Below, one piece after another: positions 1 to 8,875 of a stretch of 64,000 bases of DNA. The position numbers were made by a program, and so were the translations under genes. Below the pieces are notes generated by a model. The model did no database searches. It had not been told where the DNA came from and saw nothing but the letters and a program-made list of their open reading frames with translations. The stretch spans positions 4,414,046 through 4,478,045 of the forward strand of contig NZ_CM001841.1 of NCBI RefSeq assembly GCF_000365305.1, in the 5' to 3' direction. Source of the stretch: Dickeya dianthicola NCPPB 453 (GTDB taxonomy: Bacteria > Pseudomonadota > Gammaproteobacteria > Enterobacterales > Enterobacteriaceae). The stretch's first letter is position 1. Every line of letters starts with the position of its first letter.

Positions 1-288
1 GACCGCATTAAGCTTGCTGGTGGGTTTCATCAACGGTTAAACGCCATCGCTGCGCGTGTTTATCGTCAATACAGAAGATTTTGATCTGCCTGCCCCGGCA
101 TAACCCACAGGCATACCCCGCAGGTATTTAAAAAACAAAATAATTAAATAACAATGAGTTATTAATTAATAACCCTATAACACAAGGTTATACCCCACCC
201 ATAAACAAGCATTCGTCAGAAAAAAAGCATCGTGGAATAGTCTTAGATATCTTTTTAGGCAACTCCCTGCAACCACGGATAAGACATC
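1..288. other. Left edge: unresolved gene end and dgcN upstream region
   Basis: No complete gene is visible. Two short + strand frames run off the left edge (one stops at 38-40, another at 82-84), so the tail of a + strand gene may be present, but I cannot say which frame is real. From about 130 to 280 the sequence is AT-rich and would hold the dgcN promoter; I do not pick out a specific -35/-10 pair. Confidence 0.4.
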
Positions 289-1296
289 ATGCTGATTCCA
301 CAACCTTACCTGCTTTTTCTTGGCGACGTGACCGACCCGCTGGCGGTGAAAACGGCGCGCGGTATTCACACCTGGCGCCCCGAGCAGTGCGTAGGGCAAC
401 TGCGCCTGCCGGGCAGCGCGGTGTCGCTGGGGCTTGATGATCTGGATATTCCATCCGCCGTGGCGCGCGGCGCTAAAACGCTGGTGCTGGGCACCGCCAA
501 CGCCGGCGGTTTCCTGCCGCCGCACTGGCTGGATACCGTGCGCGCCGCCATCGGCGCCGGTCTGAACGTCGCCAACGGCCTGCATCAGCGGCTGACAGAC
601 GTTCCCGGTTTGCAGGCGCTGGCGGAACAGCATCAGGTACAGCTGTTCGATATTCGCCACCTGCGCCCGGAACTGACCGTCGGCAGCGGCAAGCAACGCA
701 GCGGCAAACGCGTGCTGACCGTCGGCACCGACTGTTCGGTCGGTAAGATGTATACCTCGCTGGCGCTGGAAGCTGCTATGCGCGCACAAGGCATGAAGGC
801 CGATTTTCGCGCCACCGGCCAGACCGGGGTGCTGGTCGCCGGCGACGGCATCGCCATTGACGCGGTAATCGCCGATTTTATCGCCGGCGCGGCGGAAGCG
901 CTGTCACCCGCCAACGACGACGACCACTGGGATATCGTCGAAGGTCAGGGTTCGTTGTTTCATCCGTCCTACGCCGGGGTGACCACCGGTCTTATCCACG
1001 GCGCACAGCCGCACTGGCTGGTGATGTGCCACGAAATGGGCCGCCCGCACATGCGCCACCTGCCCCATCAACCGATGGTGGAACTGGACGACTGCGTGGA
1101 CGCCAACCTGCGCGCCGCCCGCGTCACCAATCCGGATGTGCAGTTGGCCGGTTTCGCCATCAACACCTCCAACTATGGCGAACAGGAAGCGCGCGATTAC
1201 TGCCGTAGCCTGAGCGAACGCTTCGGCGTCCCCGCCACCGACCCGATCCGCTTCGGTATCGATGATATAGCGACGCTGCTGAAAACCCAGGGGTAA
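289..1296 (+). CDS. dgcN: DUF1611-family D-glutamate N-acetyltransferase DgcN
   Basis: Protein of 335 aa, ATG start. It has the DUF1611 layout: an N-terminal Rossmann-like half (about residues 1-120) and a C-terminal P-loop-like half starting at GTDCSVGKMYTSLAL (about residue 147), where GxxxxGK resembles a nucleotide-binding loop. In characterised bacteria the family member DgcN N-acetylates D-Glu, and the partner DgcA then epimerises N-acetyl-D-Glu. Here the next gene, 4 bp downstream, is exactly such an enolase-superfamily epimerase, which is the main support for the specific call. Cytosolic; first gene of a long + strand run with a peptide importer and peptidases. The substrate is inferred from family and partner, not visible in the sequence. 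Confidence 0.85.
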   Translation: MLIPQPYLLFLGDVTDPLAVKTARGIHTWRPEQCVGQLRLPGSAVSLGLDDLDIPSAVARGAKTLVLGTANAGGFLPPHWLDTVRAAIGAGLNVANGLHQRLTDVPGLQALAEQHQVQLFDIRHLRPELTVGSGKQRSGKRVLTVGTDCSVGKMYTSLALEAAMRAQGMKADFRATGQTGVLVAGDGIAIDAVIADFIAGAAEALSPANDDDHWDIVEGQGSLFHPSYAGVTTGLIHGAQPHWLVMCHEMGRPHMRHLPHQPMVELDDCVDANLRAARVTNPDVQLAGFAINTSNYGEQEARDYCRSLSERFGVPATDPIRFGIDDIATLLKTQG

Positions 1297-1300
1297 GCCC

Positions 1301-2266
1301 GTGCGACAGATGCAAATTGAAATCGTGGAACTGCCGCTGGCCCGTCCGTTCGCCATTTCCCGCGGCACCCGTACCGCGGTCACGGTGGTGCGCGTCACGC
1401 TGGAAGAACGCGGCTTTATCGGCCGGGGGGAATGCACCCCCACCGCCCACTATCAGGAAACCGCCGACAGCGTGACCCGCCAGTTGGAAACCGTGCGGCG
1501 GGTAGTGGAAAACGGCCTCGGTCTGGACGCGTTGCAGCGGTTGCTGCCGCCGGGATCGGCCCGCAACGCGCTGGACTGCGCCTTATGGCGGCTGAACGCC
1601 GCGCTTGCCAGACAGACGCTGTGGCAGCACCTCGCCATTGCGCCGCCGCAGTCGATCGTCACCGCCGAAACCCTGAGTCTCGACAGCGTAGAAAACATGG
1701 CGAACGCCGCTAAAGACGCGGTTTCCCGCGGCGCGCTGTTGCTGAAAATCAAGCTTGACCGGGAACAGATTCTGGAAAAAGTGGCGGCGATTCGCCAGTC
1801 CGCGCCCAACGTGACGCTGATTGTTGACGCCAACGAAGCCTGGAGCGGGCTGGAACTGGAGCCGCTGCTGCGCCAGCTTGCCGCGCATCGCATCGCGATG
1901 GTGGAACAGCCGTTGCCCGCCGGGCAGGACAGCGCGCTGGCGACGTTTGAACACGCCATTGCGGTGTGCGCCGATGAAAGCTGCCATCACCGCGGCGACA
2001 TCGCCGCCCTGCGCGACCGCTACGAAATGATCAACATCAAGCTGGACAAGTGCGGCGGGCTGACCGAAGCGCTGGCGATGGTGGCGCAAGCGCGCCAGTA
2101 CGGCCTGCGCATCATGGTGGGCTGCATGCTCGGCTCCTCGCTGGCGATGGAAGCCGCGATGCCGGCGGCGCTGGCCGCCGAACATGTCGATCTGGACGGC
2201 CCGATCTGGCTGGCGGCGGACAGCTCGCCGTACCTGACGTATAACCTCGGCCGCATCTGGCTGTGA
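1301..2266 (+). CDS. dgcA: Enolase-superfamily epimerase DgcA (N-acetyl-D-Glu racemase / L-Ala-D/L-Glu epimerase type)
   Basis: 321 aa with a GTG start; an in-frame ATG at 1310 is a possible alternative. All active-site elements of the muconate-lactonising/dipeptide-epimerase group are present: a KIK motif in LLKIKLD (about residue 150), then metal ligands in VDANEAW (Asp), MVEQPLP (Glu) and CADESCH (Asp), then the second catalytic Lys in INIKLDKCGG. Relatives epimerise L-Ala-D-Glu from peptidoglycan; the DgcA subgroup works on N-acetyl-D-Glu made by DgcN. It sits 4 bp after dgcN and its TGA overlaps the next reading frame, so translational coupling is likely. I favour DgcA because of the dgcN partner; dipeptide epimerase activity is the alternative. 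Confidence 0.85.
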   Translation: MRQMQIEIVELPLARPFAISRGTRTAVTVVRVTLEERGFIGRGECTPTAHYQETADSVTRQLETVRRVVENGLGLDALQRLLPPGSARNALDCALWRLNAALARQTLWQHLAIAPPQSIVTAETLSLDSVENMANAAKDAVSRGALLLKIKLDREQILEKVAAIRQSAPNVTLIVDANEAWSGLELEPLLRQLAAHRIAMVEQPLPAGQDSALATFEHAIAVCADESCHHRGDIAALRDRYEMINIKLDKCGGLTEALAMVAQARQYGLRIMVGCMLGSSLAMEAAMPAALAAEHVDLDGPIWLAADSSPYLTYNLGRIWL

Positions 2267-2286
2267 CAGAACCTACCGGAGTGACG

Positions 2287-4185
2287 ATGACGGATACCCC
2301 CTCAACCGCAATCCCTGCTGCGATCGCGTCCGACCCGGCGCCGCAACCGGTGCTGGAGATCGATGACCTGAGCGTTAGCTTCAGCGGCCGCTCCGGCACC
2401 CATCTGGCGCTCAAAGGCGTTTCTTTCAGCCTCAACAAAGGGGAAGTGGTGGCCGTGGTCGGCGAGAGTGGTTCCGGCAAGTCGGTCACGTCTCTGACGG
2501 TGATGGGGCTGCTGGCCGCGTCCGCCCGCATTGAACGCGGCGGCATCCGCTTTATCGATAACGCCGGCCGCCGCCACGATCTGCTGACCATGAAAGACGA
2601 CGCCCGCCGCCGGCTGCGCGGCCGCGATATGGCGATGATCTTTCAGGAGCCGATGACCTCGCTCAACCCGGTGCTGAAAGTGGGCGACCAGCTCACCGAA
2701 GCGTTGCTGGACCACCAGATGTGCGACGCCGCCAGCGCCGAGCGCAAAGCGCGCGAGCTGCTGCGCAAAGTGCGCATCGCCGACAGCGACCGGGTGATGA
2801 ACAGCTACCCGCACTCGCTGTCCGGCGGTATGCGTCAGCGGGTGATGATTGCTCAGGCGCTGGCCTGCGACCCGCAGTTGCTGATCGCCGACGAACCGAC
2901 TACCGCGCTGGATGTGACGGTGCAGGCGCGCATCCTGCAAATCCTGCGCGACCTGCAGCGCCAGAGCAACATGTCGGTGTTGTTCATCACCCACGATATG
3001 GGCGTGGTGGCGGAAATCGCCGACCGCGTGGTGGTGATGTACCGCGGCGAAGTGGTGGAACAAGGGACGGTGGACGCCATTTTCAACCGCCCGCAGCACG
3101 ACTACACCAAAGCGCTGCTGGCGGCGGTGCCGCGACTGGGCGACATGCGCGACAGCGCCTGGCCTAAACGTTTCCCGCTGCTGGGGCAGCAAAACGCCGC
3201 GCCCGAACAAGACCATACCACCGCGCGCTATGACGCGCCGCCGCTGCTCGATATCCGCGGCCTGAAAGTGTACTACCCGATACGCAGCGGCATTCTCTCC
3301 TCCGTCACCCACCGGGTCCATGCGGTGGAGCAAATTGATTTCACCGTGTGGCCGGGCGAAACGCTGGCGATTGTCGGCGAATCCGGCTGCGGCAAATCCA
3401 CCACCGGGCGGGCATTGCTGCGTCTGGTGGAAAGCCAGAGCGACAGCCTGCTGTTCGACGGGCAGGAAATCGCCGGCCTGCGCGACCGTGACTTCCAGCC
3501 ACTGCGCCGCAAAATGCAGATGGTATTTCAGGACCCGTACGCCTCGCTCAACCCGCGCCTGACCGTCGGTTTCACCATCGCCGAGCCGCTGCTGCTGCAC
3601 GGGCTGGCGAAATCGCTGGAAGACGCCACGCCGCAGGTACAGGCGCTGCTGAAAAGCGTCGGCCTGCTGCCGGAGCACGCCCAACGCTATCCGCACGAAT
3701 TTTCCGGCGGCCAGCGTCAGCGTATCGCCATCGCCCGCGCTATGGCGCTACAACCGCAGGTGATCATCGCCGACGAGGCGGTATCGGCGCTGGACGTGTC
3801 GATTCAGGCGCAAGTGGTCAACCTGATGATGGATTTACAGCAAAAAACCGGCGTGTCGTGGATTTTCATCTCCCACGACATGGCGGTGGTAGAACGCATC
3901 GCCAACCGCGTGGCGGTGATGTACCTCGGCCAGATTGTGGAAATCGGCCCGCGCCAGTCGGTGTTCAACAACCCCCAACATCCGTATACCCGACGCCTGC
4001 TGGCCTCGGTACCGATTGCCGACCCCAACCGCCGCTATGCGCGCGAGCTGGACGACAGCGAAATTCCCTCGCCGCTGCGCAAGGCGAACGAGGTGGTGGA
4101 AAAAGCCCGTTACCGCAACGTCGCCCCGCACCATTGGGTGAGCGAAGCCGGACTTGAGCCGTCCGTCAGTAGCAGTAAACCGTAG
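2287..4185 (+). CDS. Peptide ABC importer, fused double ATP-binding protein (GsiA type)
   Basis: About 632 aa. I choose ATG 2287 because GGAG at 2278-2281 precedes it; an in-frame GTG at 2263 overlapping the dgcA stop is possible. Two complete ABC ATPase domains lie in tandem. The first has Walker A GESGSGKS, signature LSGGMRQR and Walker [13 protein letters not shown]; the second has GESGCGKS, FSGGQRQR and VIIADEAVSALD. Note that the second Walker B reads DEA, not DEP. Each half carries the C-terminal oligopeptide-transporter extension. This is the DppD-DppF fusion seen in E. coli GsiA (623 aa). With the binding protein and permeases that follow it should power import of glutathione-like or other short peptides. 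Confidence 0.9.
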   Translation: MTDTPSTAIPAAIASDPAPQPVLEIDDLSVSFSGRSGTHLALKGVSFSLNKGEVVAVVGESGSGKSVTSLTVMGLLAASARIERGGIRFIDNAGRRHDLLTMKDDARRRLRGRDMAMIFQEPMTSLNPVLKVGDQLTEALLDHQMCDAASAERKARELLRKVRIADSDRVMNSYPHSLSGGMRQRVMIAQALACDPQLLIADEPTTALDVTVQARILQILRDLQRQSNMSVLFITHDMGVVAEIADRVVVMYRGEVVEQGTVDAIFNRPQHDYTKALLAAVPRLGDMRDSAWPKRFPLLGQQNAAPEQDHTTARYDAPPLLDIRGLKVYYPIRSGILSSVTHRVHAVEQIDFTVWPGETLAIVGESGCGKSTTGRALLRLVESQSDSLLFDGQEIAGLRDRDFQPLRRKMQMVFQDPYASLNPRLTVGFTIAEPLLLHGLAKSLEDATPQVQALLKSVGLLPEHAQRYPHEFSGGQRQRIAIARAMALQPQVIIADEAVSALDVSIQAQVVNLMMDLQQKTGVSWIFISHDMAVVERIANRVAVMYLGQIVEIGPRQSVFNNPQHPYTRRLLASVPIADPNRRYARELDDSEIPSPLRKANEVVEKARYRNVAPHHWVSEAGLEPSVSSSKP

Positions 4186-4273
4186 TCAGTAGTGAACAGT
4201 AAATCAGTAGTGAACAGTAAGTCAGTAGTGAACAGTAAGTCAGTAGTGAACAGTAAGTCAGTAGTGAACAGTA
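4165..4273 (+). repeat. 18-bp direct tandem repeat, about five copies
   Basis: The unit GTCAGTAGTGAACAGTAA is repeated at 4185, 4203, 4221, 4239 and 4257 (last copy 17 bp). Copy 2 differs by one base. A degenerate copy precedes it at about 4165. The array begins at the stop codon of the ATPase gene and lies in the 233-bp gap before the binding-protein gene. No spacers separate the units, so it is not a CRISPR. Copy number is likely to vary between strains. Confidence 0.95.
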
Positions 4274-4418
4274 GTATCGTCCAACACCAGGGACACCTCA
4301 CGTCACCGTGAGCGATAGTAAGCCGTCCTATACGGGCGGATAACATTAAAAAATAAAAACAAACAGTTAATAAAGCAGCAATCACAACCAGCAACACACA
4401 CCATTTACAGGAGACACC

Positions 4419-5975
4419 ATGAAACCGTTACTATCCGCAGTAACTTCACGCCGTTCCGCCGTCGCTCTTGGGCTGTCATTGTGTCTGGCCGCTGCGGCTC
4501 AGGCGCAGGATTTGCGCATTTCCATGTATGCCGATATTACCGGGCTCGACCCGCACGACACCTCAGACACGCTGAGCTACTCCATCCAGAGCGGGATCTT
4601 CGAGCGTCTGTTCCAGTTCGACAACCAGATGAAACTGGTGCCGCGGCTGGCTACCGGCTACACCGGTAACGCCGACGCCACCGAATTCACCATCACGCTG
4701 CGCGAAGGCATCACCTTTCAGGACGGCACGCCGTTCAACGCCGAGGCGGTAAAAGCCAACCTTGACCGTCTGGCCGACCAGACCAAAGGGCTCAAGCGCA
4801 ACAGCCTGTTCAACATGATCAAGAACGTGACGGTGCTGTCGCCGACGCAGGTCAAAATCGAGCTGAATAAATCGTTCGGCGCCTTTGTCAACACGCTAGC
4901 GCACCCGTCGGCGGTGATGCACAGCCCGGCGGCGCTGAAACAGTACCCGGACGAAACCCAGCTGCGCGTACACCCGGTCGGTACCGGCCCGTTCACGTTC
5001 TCCGAATGGCAGCAAGGTAAAGACGTCAAGCTGGTGAAATACGACAACTACTGGCAGAAAGGCTGGCCGAAAGTCGATAGCGTAACCTTTTACCCGTCGC
5101 CGGAAGACGCCACCCGCGTCGCGGCGCTGAAATCCGGCCAGTCCGACGCTATCTACCCGTTGCCGTCCGATCTGGTAAAAACCGTTGAAGATGACGCCAA
5201 GCTGGCTATCCAGCGCGACCCGAGCATCTATCTGTACTACATGGCGATCAACACCCAGCACGCGCCGCTGAACGACGTGCGTGTGCGTCAGGCGCTGAAC
5301 TACGCCATCAACCGCACCATCTGGCTGAAAGTCGGCTTCGCCGGCATGGGCCTGCCCGCCGCGTCCACTATGGCGCCGCGCGTGCAGTTCTTCGCCAGCC
5401 AGAGCGAACCGAACTACAGCTACAGCCCGGCCAAGGCCAAAGAACTGTTGAAAGAAGCCGGTTATGAGAACGGGCTGGAGCTGAAACTGTGGACCACCAA
5501 CACCACCGCCGCAGTGCGTAGCGCCCAGTTCTTCAAGCAGCAGTTGGAACAGGTCGGCATCAAGGCGACCGTCACCCCGATGGATTCCGGCGCGCGCAAC
5601 GAAAAACTGTGGGGCGTGAAAGACCCGAAACAGGCCGAGTTTGACCTGTACTACGGCGGCTGGTCGCCGTCCACCGGCGATGCCGACTGGGCGCTGCGTC
5701 CGCTGTTCGCCACCGAATCCTGGGTGCCGAAAGCCTACAACGTCTCTTACTACAGCAGCCCGGATGTGGACAAAGCCATCATGGCGGGTCTGGCGACGCC
5801 GGATAACGATAAACGCGCCGCTGCTTACGCCGATGCTCAGAAACTTATCTGGAAAGACGCGCCGGTGGTGTTCCTGGGCGTGCCGGACAACCTGGTGGGC
5901 AAAGTGAAAAATCTGTCCGGCGTTTACATGCTGGCGGACGGTTCGCTGATCTTCGATCAGGCTGAGTTCAAGTAA
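4419..5975 (+). CDS. Periplasmic peptide-binding protein (GsiB type, SBP family 5)
   Basis: 518 aa with a clear Sec signal peptide: basic start, hydrophobic core VALGLSLCLAAAAQA and cleavage near residue 29. The rest follows the SBP_bac_5 fold with hallmarks such as LREGITFQDGTPFNAEAV, HPVGTGPF and VRQALNYAINR. By recall it resembles E. coli GsiB along its length, including the ending of the mature protein. ATG start preceded by an AGGAG site (4409-4413). It delivers the peptide to the two permeases encoded directly downstream (17-bp gap). Substrate is uncertain: glutathione in the E. coli orthologue, but the neighbouring D-Glu and D-amino-peptidase genes suggest D-Glu-containing or gamma-linked peptides here. 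Confidence 0.9.
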   Translation: MKPLLSAVTSRRSAVALGLSLCLAAAAQAQDLRISMYADITGLDPHDTSDTLSYSIQSGIFERLFQFDNQMKLVPRLATGYTGNADATEFTITLREGITFQDGTPFNAEAVKANLDRLADQTKGLKRNSLFNMIKNVTVLSPTQVKIELNKSFGAFVNTLAHPSAVMHSPAALKQYPDETQLRVHPVGTGPFTFSEWQQGKDVKLVKYDNYWQKGWPKVDSVTFYPSPEDATRVAALKSGQSDAIYPLPSDLVKTVEDDAKLAIQRDPSIYLYYMAINTQHAPLNDVRVRQALNYAINRTIWLKVGFAGMGLPAASTMAPRVQFFASQSEPNYSYSPAKAKELLKEAGYENGLELKLWTTNTTAAVRSAQFFKQQLEQVGIKATVTPMDSGARNEKLWGVKDPKQAEFDLYYGGWSPSTGDADWALRPLFATESWVPKAYNVSYYSSPDVDKAIMAGLATPDNDKRAAAYADAQKLIWKDAPVVFLGVPDNLVGKVKNLSGVYMLADGSLIFDQAEFK

Positions 5976-5992
5976 TCACACAGGGGATCGCC

Positions 5993-6913
5993 ATGTTTGT
6001 TTATATCGTCCGACGTTTGCTGGAAATGATCCCGGTTTTGCTGGTGATCTCCCTGTTGGTGTTCGGTTTCATCAAGCTGTTGCCGGGTGACCCGGCGCGG
6101 ATCTACGCCGGCCCCGACGCCCCCATCGAGGCGGTGGAAGCCGCCCGTGAGCGTCTGGGGTTGAACGATCCGCTGCCGCAGCAGTACCTCAACTGGCTGG
6201 ACGGGCTGGTACACGGCGATCTCGGCATCACCTACCGCACCCAGCAGCCGGTGCTGAGCGTCATCCAGAAAAGTTTTATGCCGACGCTATGGCTGGCGCT
6301 GGCCGGTTTCGCCTGGTCGGTGCTCCTCGGCCTGCTGATCGGCGTGTTTGCCGCACTCAAACGCGGCAAATGGCAGGACTGGTCGTTGATGAGTCTGGCG
6401 GTGGGCGGCATCTCGATGCCGCCGTTCTGGCTCGGCCTGCTGTTGATCCAGTTCGTCGCCATGCCGTTCGGCGTGTTCTCGGTCAGCGGCTACAACAAAC
6501 CGGCCGATATCATTCTGCCCGCGCTGACGCTGGGCGCCTCGGTGGCCGCCGTGATGGCGCGCTTTACCCGTTCGGCGTTTCTGGAAGTGACGCAGGAAGA
6601 CTACGTGCGCACCGCCCGCGCCAAAGGGCTGCGCCAGCGGCTGATCGTCTGGAAGCACGTGATGCGCAACGCGCTGATTCCGGTTATCACCATGCTCGGG
6701 TTGCAGTTCGGTTTTCTGCTGGGCGGCTCGATTGTGGTGGAAAGCGTGTTCAACTGGCCGGGGCTCGGCTGGTTGTTGATAGAATCCATCAAGACGCAGG
6801 ATCAGCCGGTGATTCAGGCGCTGGTGATGCTGTTCGTGTTTGAATTTATCCTGATTAATCTGCTGGTCGACCTGCTGTACGCGGTGGTGAACCCGGCCAT
6901 TCGTCTACGTTAG
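5993..6913 (+). CDS. Peptide ABC importer permease 1 (GsiC/DppB type)
   Basis: 306 aa, the same length as E. coli GsiC. Membrane protein with about six transmembrane segments; the first is at residues 8-30. The N-terminal motif LPGDPARIYAGP, the cytoplasmic EAA-type loop (ARFTRSAFLEVTQEDYVRTARAKG) and the downstream RNALIPVITMLGLQFG, split here for length, are typical of the DppB/OppB family. It ends INLLVDLLYAVVNPAIR as the family does. Forms the inner-membrane channel with the next gene (8-bp gap). GGGGATCGCC before the ATG gives a usable ribosome site. Confidence 0.92.
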   Translation: MFVYIVRRLLEMIPVLLVISLLVFGFIKLLPGDPARIYAGPDAPIEAVEAARERLGLNDPLPQQYLNWLDGLVHGDLGITYRTQQPVLSVIQKSFMPTLWLALAGFAWSVLLGLLIGVFAALKRGKWQDWSLMSLAVGGISMPPFWLGLLLIQFVAMPFGVFSVSGYNKPADIILPALTLGASVAAVMARFTRSAFLEVTQEDYVRTARAKGLRQRLIVWKHVMRNALIPVITMLGLQFGFLLGGSIVVESVFNWPGLGWLLIESIKTQDQPVIQALVMLFVFEFILINLLVDLLYAVVNPAIRLR

Positions 6914-6921
6914 GAGCGGCG

Positions 6922-7821
6922 ATGAACACTTCTCAAGAGCCGACCGTGGCGACCTCCGCCCTGAACAACAGCACGATTCGTTCACCGTGGCGCGATTTTC
7001 TGCATGCATTTATCCGCAACCCGATGGCGCTGGCTTCCGGCGGTTTTGTGCTGCTGCTGGTGCTGGTGGCGGTGTTCGCCCCCTGGCTGGCGCCCTGGAA
7101 CCCGATGGAGCCGGACTGGGCCGCGCTAGGCGAGGCACCTTCCGCCAGCCACTGGATGGGCGCCGACGATCTGGGCCGCGACGTGATGAGCCGCATTATT
7201 TACGGTGCGCGCATTTCGCTCTATATCGGCGTCGTTTCAGTCACGCTCGGTATGCTGGCGGGCATCGTCCTCGGTTTGCTGGCGGGCTATTATGGCCGCG
7301 GCATCGACATGCTGATCATGCGCGGCTGCGACGTATTGTTCGCCTTTCCCGGCATGCTGCTGGCGATCGCGGTAGTCGCGATCCTCGGCCCCGGCCTCAA
7401 TAACGTGATTATCGCGGTGGCGGTGTTCAGCGTGCCGGTGTTCGCCCGTATCGTGCGCGCTTCCACGCTGTCGCTCAAGCAGGCGGCCTACGTCGAAGCG
7501 GTGCGCTGCGCCGGCGCGCCGGACCGGGTGATCCTGTTGCGCCATATTCTGCCGGGCACGCTGTCGAACGTGATTGTGTATTTCACCATGCGCATCGGCA
7601 CCAGTATCCTGACCGCCGCCGGCCTGAGTTTCATCGGCCTGGGGCCAGAGCCGGACGTGCCCGAGTGGGGCAATATTCTGGCGATGAGCCGCAGCATGAT
7701 GATGGCGGGGCAATGGCACGTGAGCGTGTTCCCCGGTCTGGCTATCTTCTGCACCGTGCTGGCGTTCAACCTGCTGGGCGACGCGCTGCGCGACACGCTG
7801 GACCCGAAACTGAAAAGCTAA
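6922..7821 (+). CDS. Peptide ABC importer permease 2 (GsiD/DppC type)
   Basis: 299 aa. It has the DppC-family N-terminal region (a TM at about 35-55 followed by APWLAPWNPMEPDW) and the loop HWMGADDLGRDVMSRIIYGARISL. The EAA loop around AAYVEAVRCAGAPDRVILLRH and the C-terminal LAFNLLGDALRDTLDPKL are also present. Partner of the preceding permease; the two form the membrane heterodimer. GGAGCGGCG precedes the ATG. It is the last of the four transporter genes, and a peptidase gene starts 11 bp after it, so transport and intracellular hydrolysis are probably co-expressed. Confidence 0.92.
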   Translation: MNTSQEPTVATSALNNSTIRSPWRDFLHAFIRNPMALASGGFVLLLVLVAVFAPWLAPWNPMEPDWAALGEAPSASHWMGADDLGRDVMSRIIYGARISLYIGVVSVTLGMLAGIVLGLLAGYYGRGIDMLIMRGCDVLFAFPGMLLAIAVVAILGPGLNNVIIAVAVFSVPVFARIVRASTLSLKQAAYVEAVRCAGAPDRVILLRHILPGTLSNVIVYFTMRIGTSILTAAGLSFIGLGPEPDVPEWGNILAMSRSMMMAGQWHVSVFPGLAIFCTVLAFNLLGDALRDTLDPKLKS

Positions 7822-7832
7822 GCGAAAACACC

Positions 7833-8843
7833 ATGACATGTTACCAACAGGCACGACTGGCGCCGCTGCTGCACCGCTGGCGCACAGAGCGGCAGCTCGG
7901 TACGCCGCGCCTGCCTTGCGGCCCGCACAATCGCCTGAGCGACGTACCCGGCGTGCGGGTCGGCCACCATACGCTGGCACACGGCGAGATTCAGACCGGC
8001 GTCACCGCCATCGTGCCGAACAGCGATAACCTGTTTACACAACCGTTGCCCTGCGGCGCGGCGGTGCTTAACGGCTTCGCCAAACCGGTGGGGCTGGTAC
8101 AGATTGAAGAGCTGGGACGATTGCAGACGCCGATTCTGCTCAGCAACACCCTGTCGGTCGGCACGTTGTTTACCACGCTGGTGCGCGACGCCATTGGCCG
8201 CAATCCGGAACTGGGCCGCCGTTTGCCGACCGTCAACCCGCTGGCGCTGGAGTGCAACGACGGCTGGCTTAACGATATTCAGGCGCTGGCGGTAAGCGAA
8301 GAGATGGCGCGCGCGGCGTTGGATAACGCCACGGTCGATTTCACCCGCGGCAGCGTCGGCGCCGGTCGCGGCATGAGCTGCTTTGCGCTCAAAGGCGGCA
8401 TCGGCACCGCCTCCCGGCGGATTGCGGAACTGAACGCCACCCTCGGGGTACTGGTGCTGGCCAACTTCGGCGCGCTTCCCGCCCTGACGCTGGACGGCGT
8501 GCAGGTCGGCGAGGCCATTGCGCCGTTGCTGCCGGAACTGGTGCCCCAACGCGACGCCCGCCAGTTAACCCGCATCGCTCGCCGCGCAGGTGCCGGGCTC
8601 GGTCGGCTCGGCAGCCACTGGGGACACGGCTCCGGCGATATCGCGGTGGCCTTTTCCACCCAACCGACGCCTCAACCGCCGGAAGACGCACAACTGGAAC
8701 CGCTGCTCAGCGCGGCGGCCGACGCCACCGAACACGCGGTGCTGGATGCCCTGTTGCAGGCCGAGGCGGTCACCGGCTTTCGCGGCCACCATCGCCCGGC
8801 CCTGACGCAAGTGCTGGACCGTCTGGCACAAGATTTCGCATAA
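7833..8843 (+). CDS. P1/S58-family (DmpA-like) aminopeptidase, possibly lacking its nucleophile
   Basis: 336 aa from ATG 7833; the frame is open further upstream but overlaps the permease gene. Recognisable DmpA/BapA-family blocks are GPHNRLSDVPGVRVGHHT near the N-terminus, VECND-type LALECNDGWLN, SVGAGRGMSCFALKGGIGTA and GSHWGHGSGDIAVAFST. The family self-cleaves at a Gly-Ser bond to free a catalytic Ser, normally inside a segment resembling GSIIVVIATDAPL. In this protein the expected place reads LLPELVPQRDARQLTRIARR, and I find no such segment. The total length is also shorter than the about 375 aa I expect for DmpA. It may therefore be inactive or a divergent subfamily. The cytosolic role would be removal of N-terminal L- or D-residues from imported peptides. 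Confidence 0.8.
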   Translation: MTCYQQARLAPLLHRWRTERQLGTPRLPCGPHNRLSDVPGVRVGHHTLAHGEIQTGVTAIVPNSDNLFTQPLPCGAAVLNGFAKPVGLVQIEELGRLQTPILLSNTLSVGTLFTTLVRDAIGRNPELGRRLPTVNPLALECNDGWLNDIQALAVSEEMARAALDNATVDFTRGSVGAGRGMSCFALKGGIGTASRRIAELNATLGVLVLANFGALPALTLDGVQVGEAIAPLLPELVPQRDARQLTRIARRAGAGLGRLGSHWGHGSGDIAVAFSTQPTPQPPEDAQLEPLLSAAADATEHAVLDALLQAEAVTGFRGHHRPALTQVLDRLAQDFA

Positions 8844-8875
8844 CCGCCTGATGAACAGGCGATAAGGACGCTGAC

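Noticed and set aside
2302-3696. 464-codon - strand open frame
   Set aside because: Antisense to the double ATPase gene with intact Walker motifs.
4185-4273. CRISPR-like short repeats
   Set aside because: Units are directly contiguous with no spacers; it is a simple tandem repeat.
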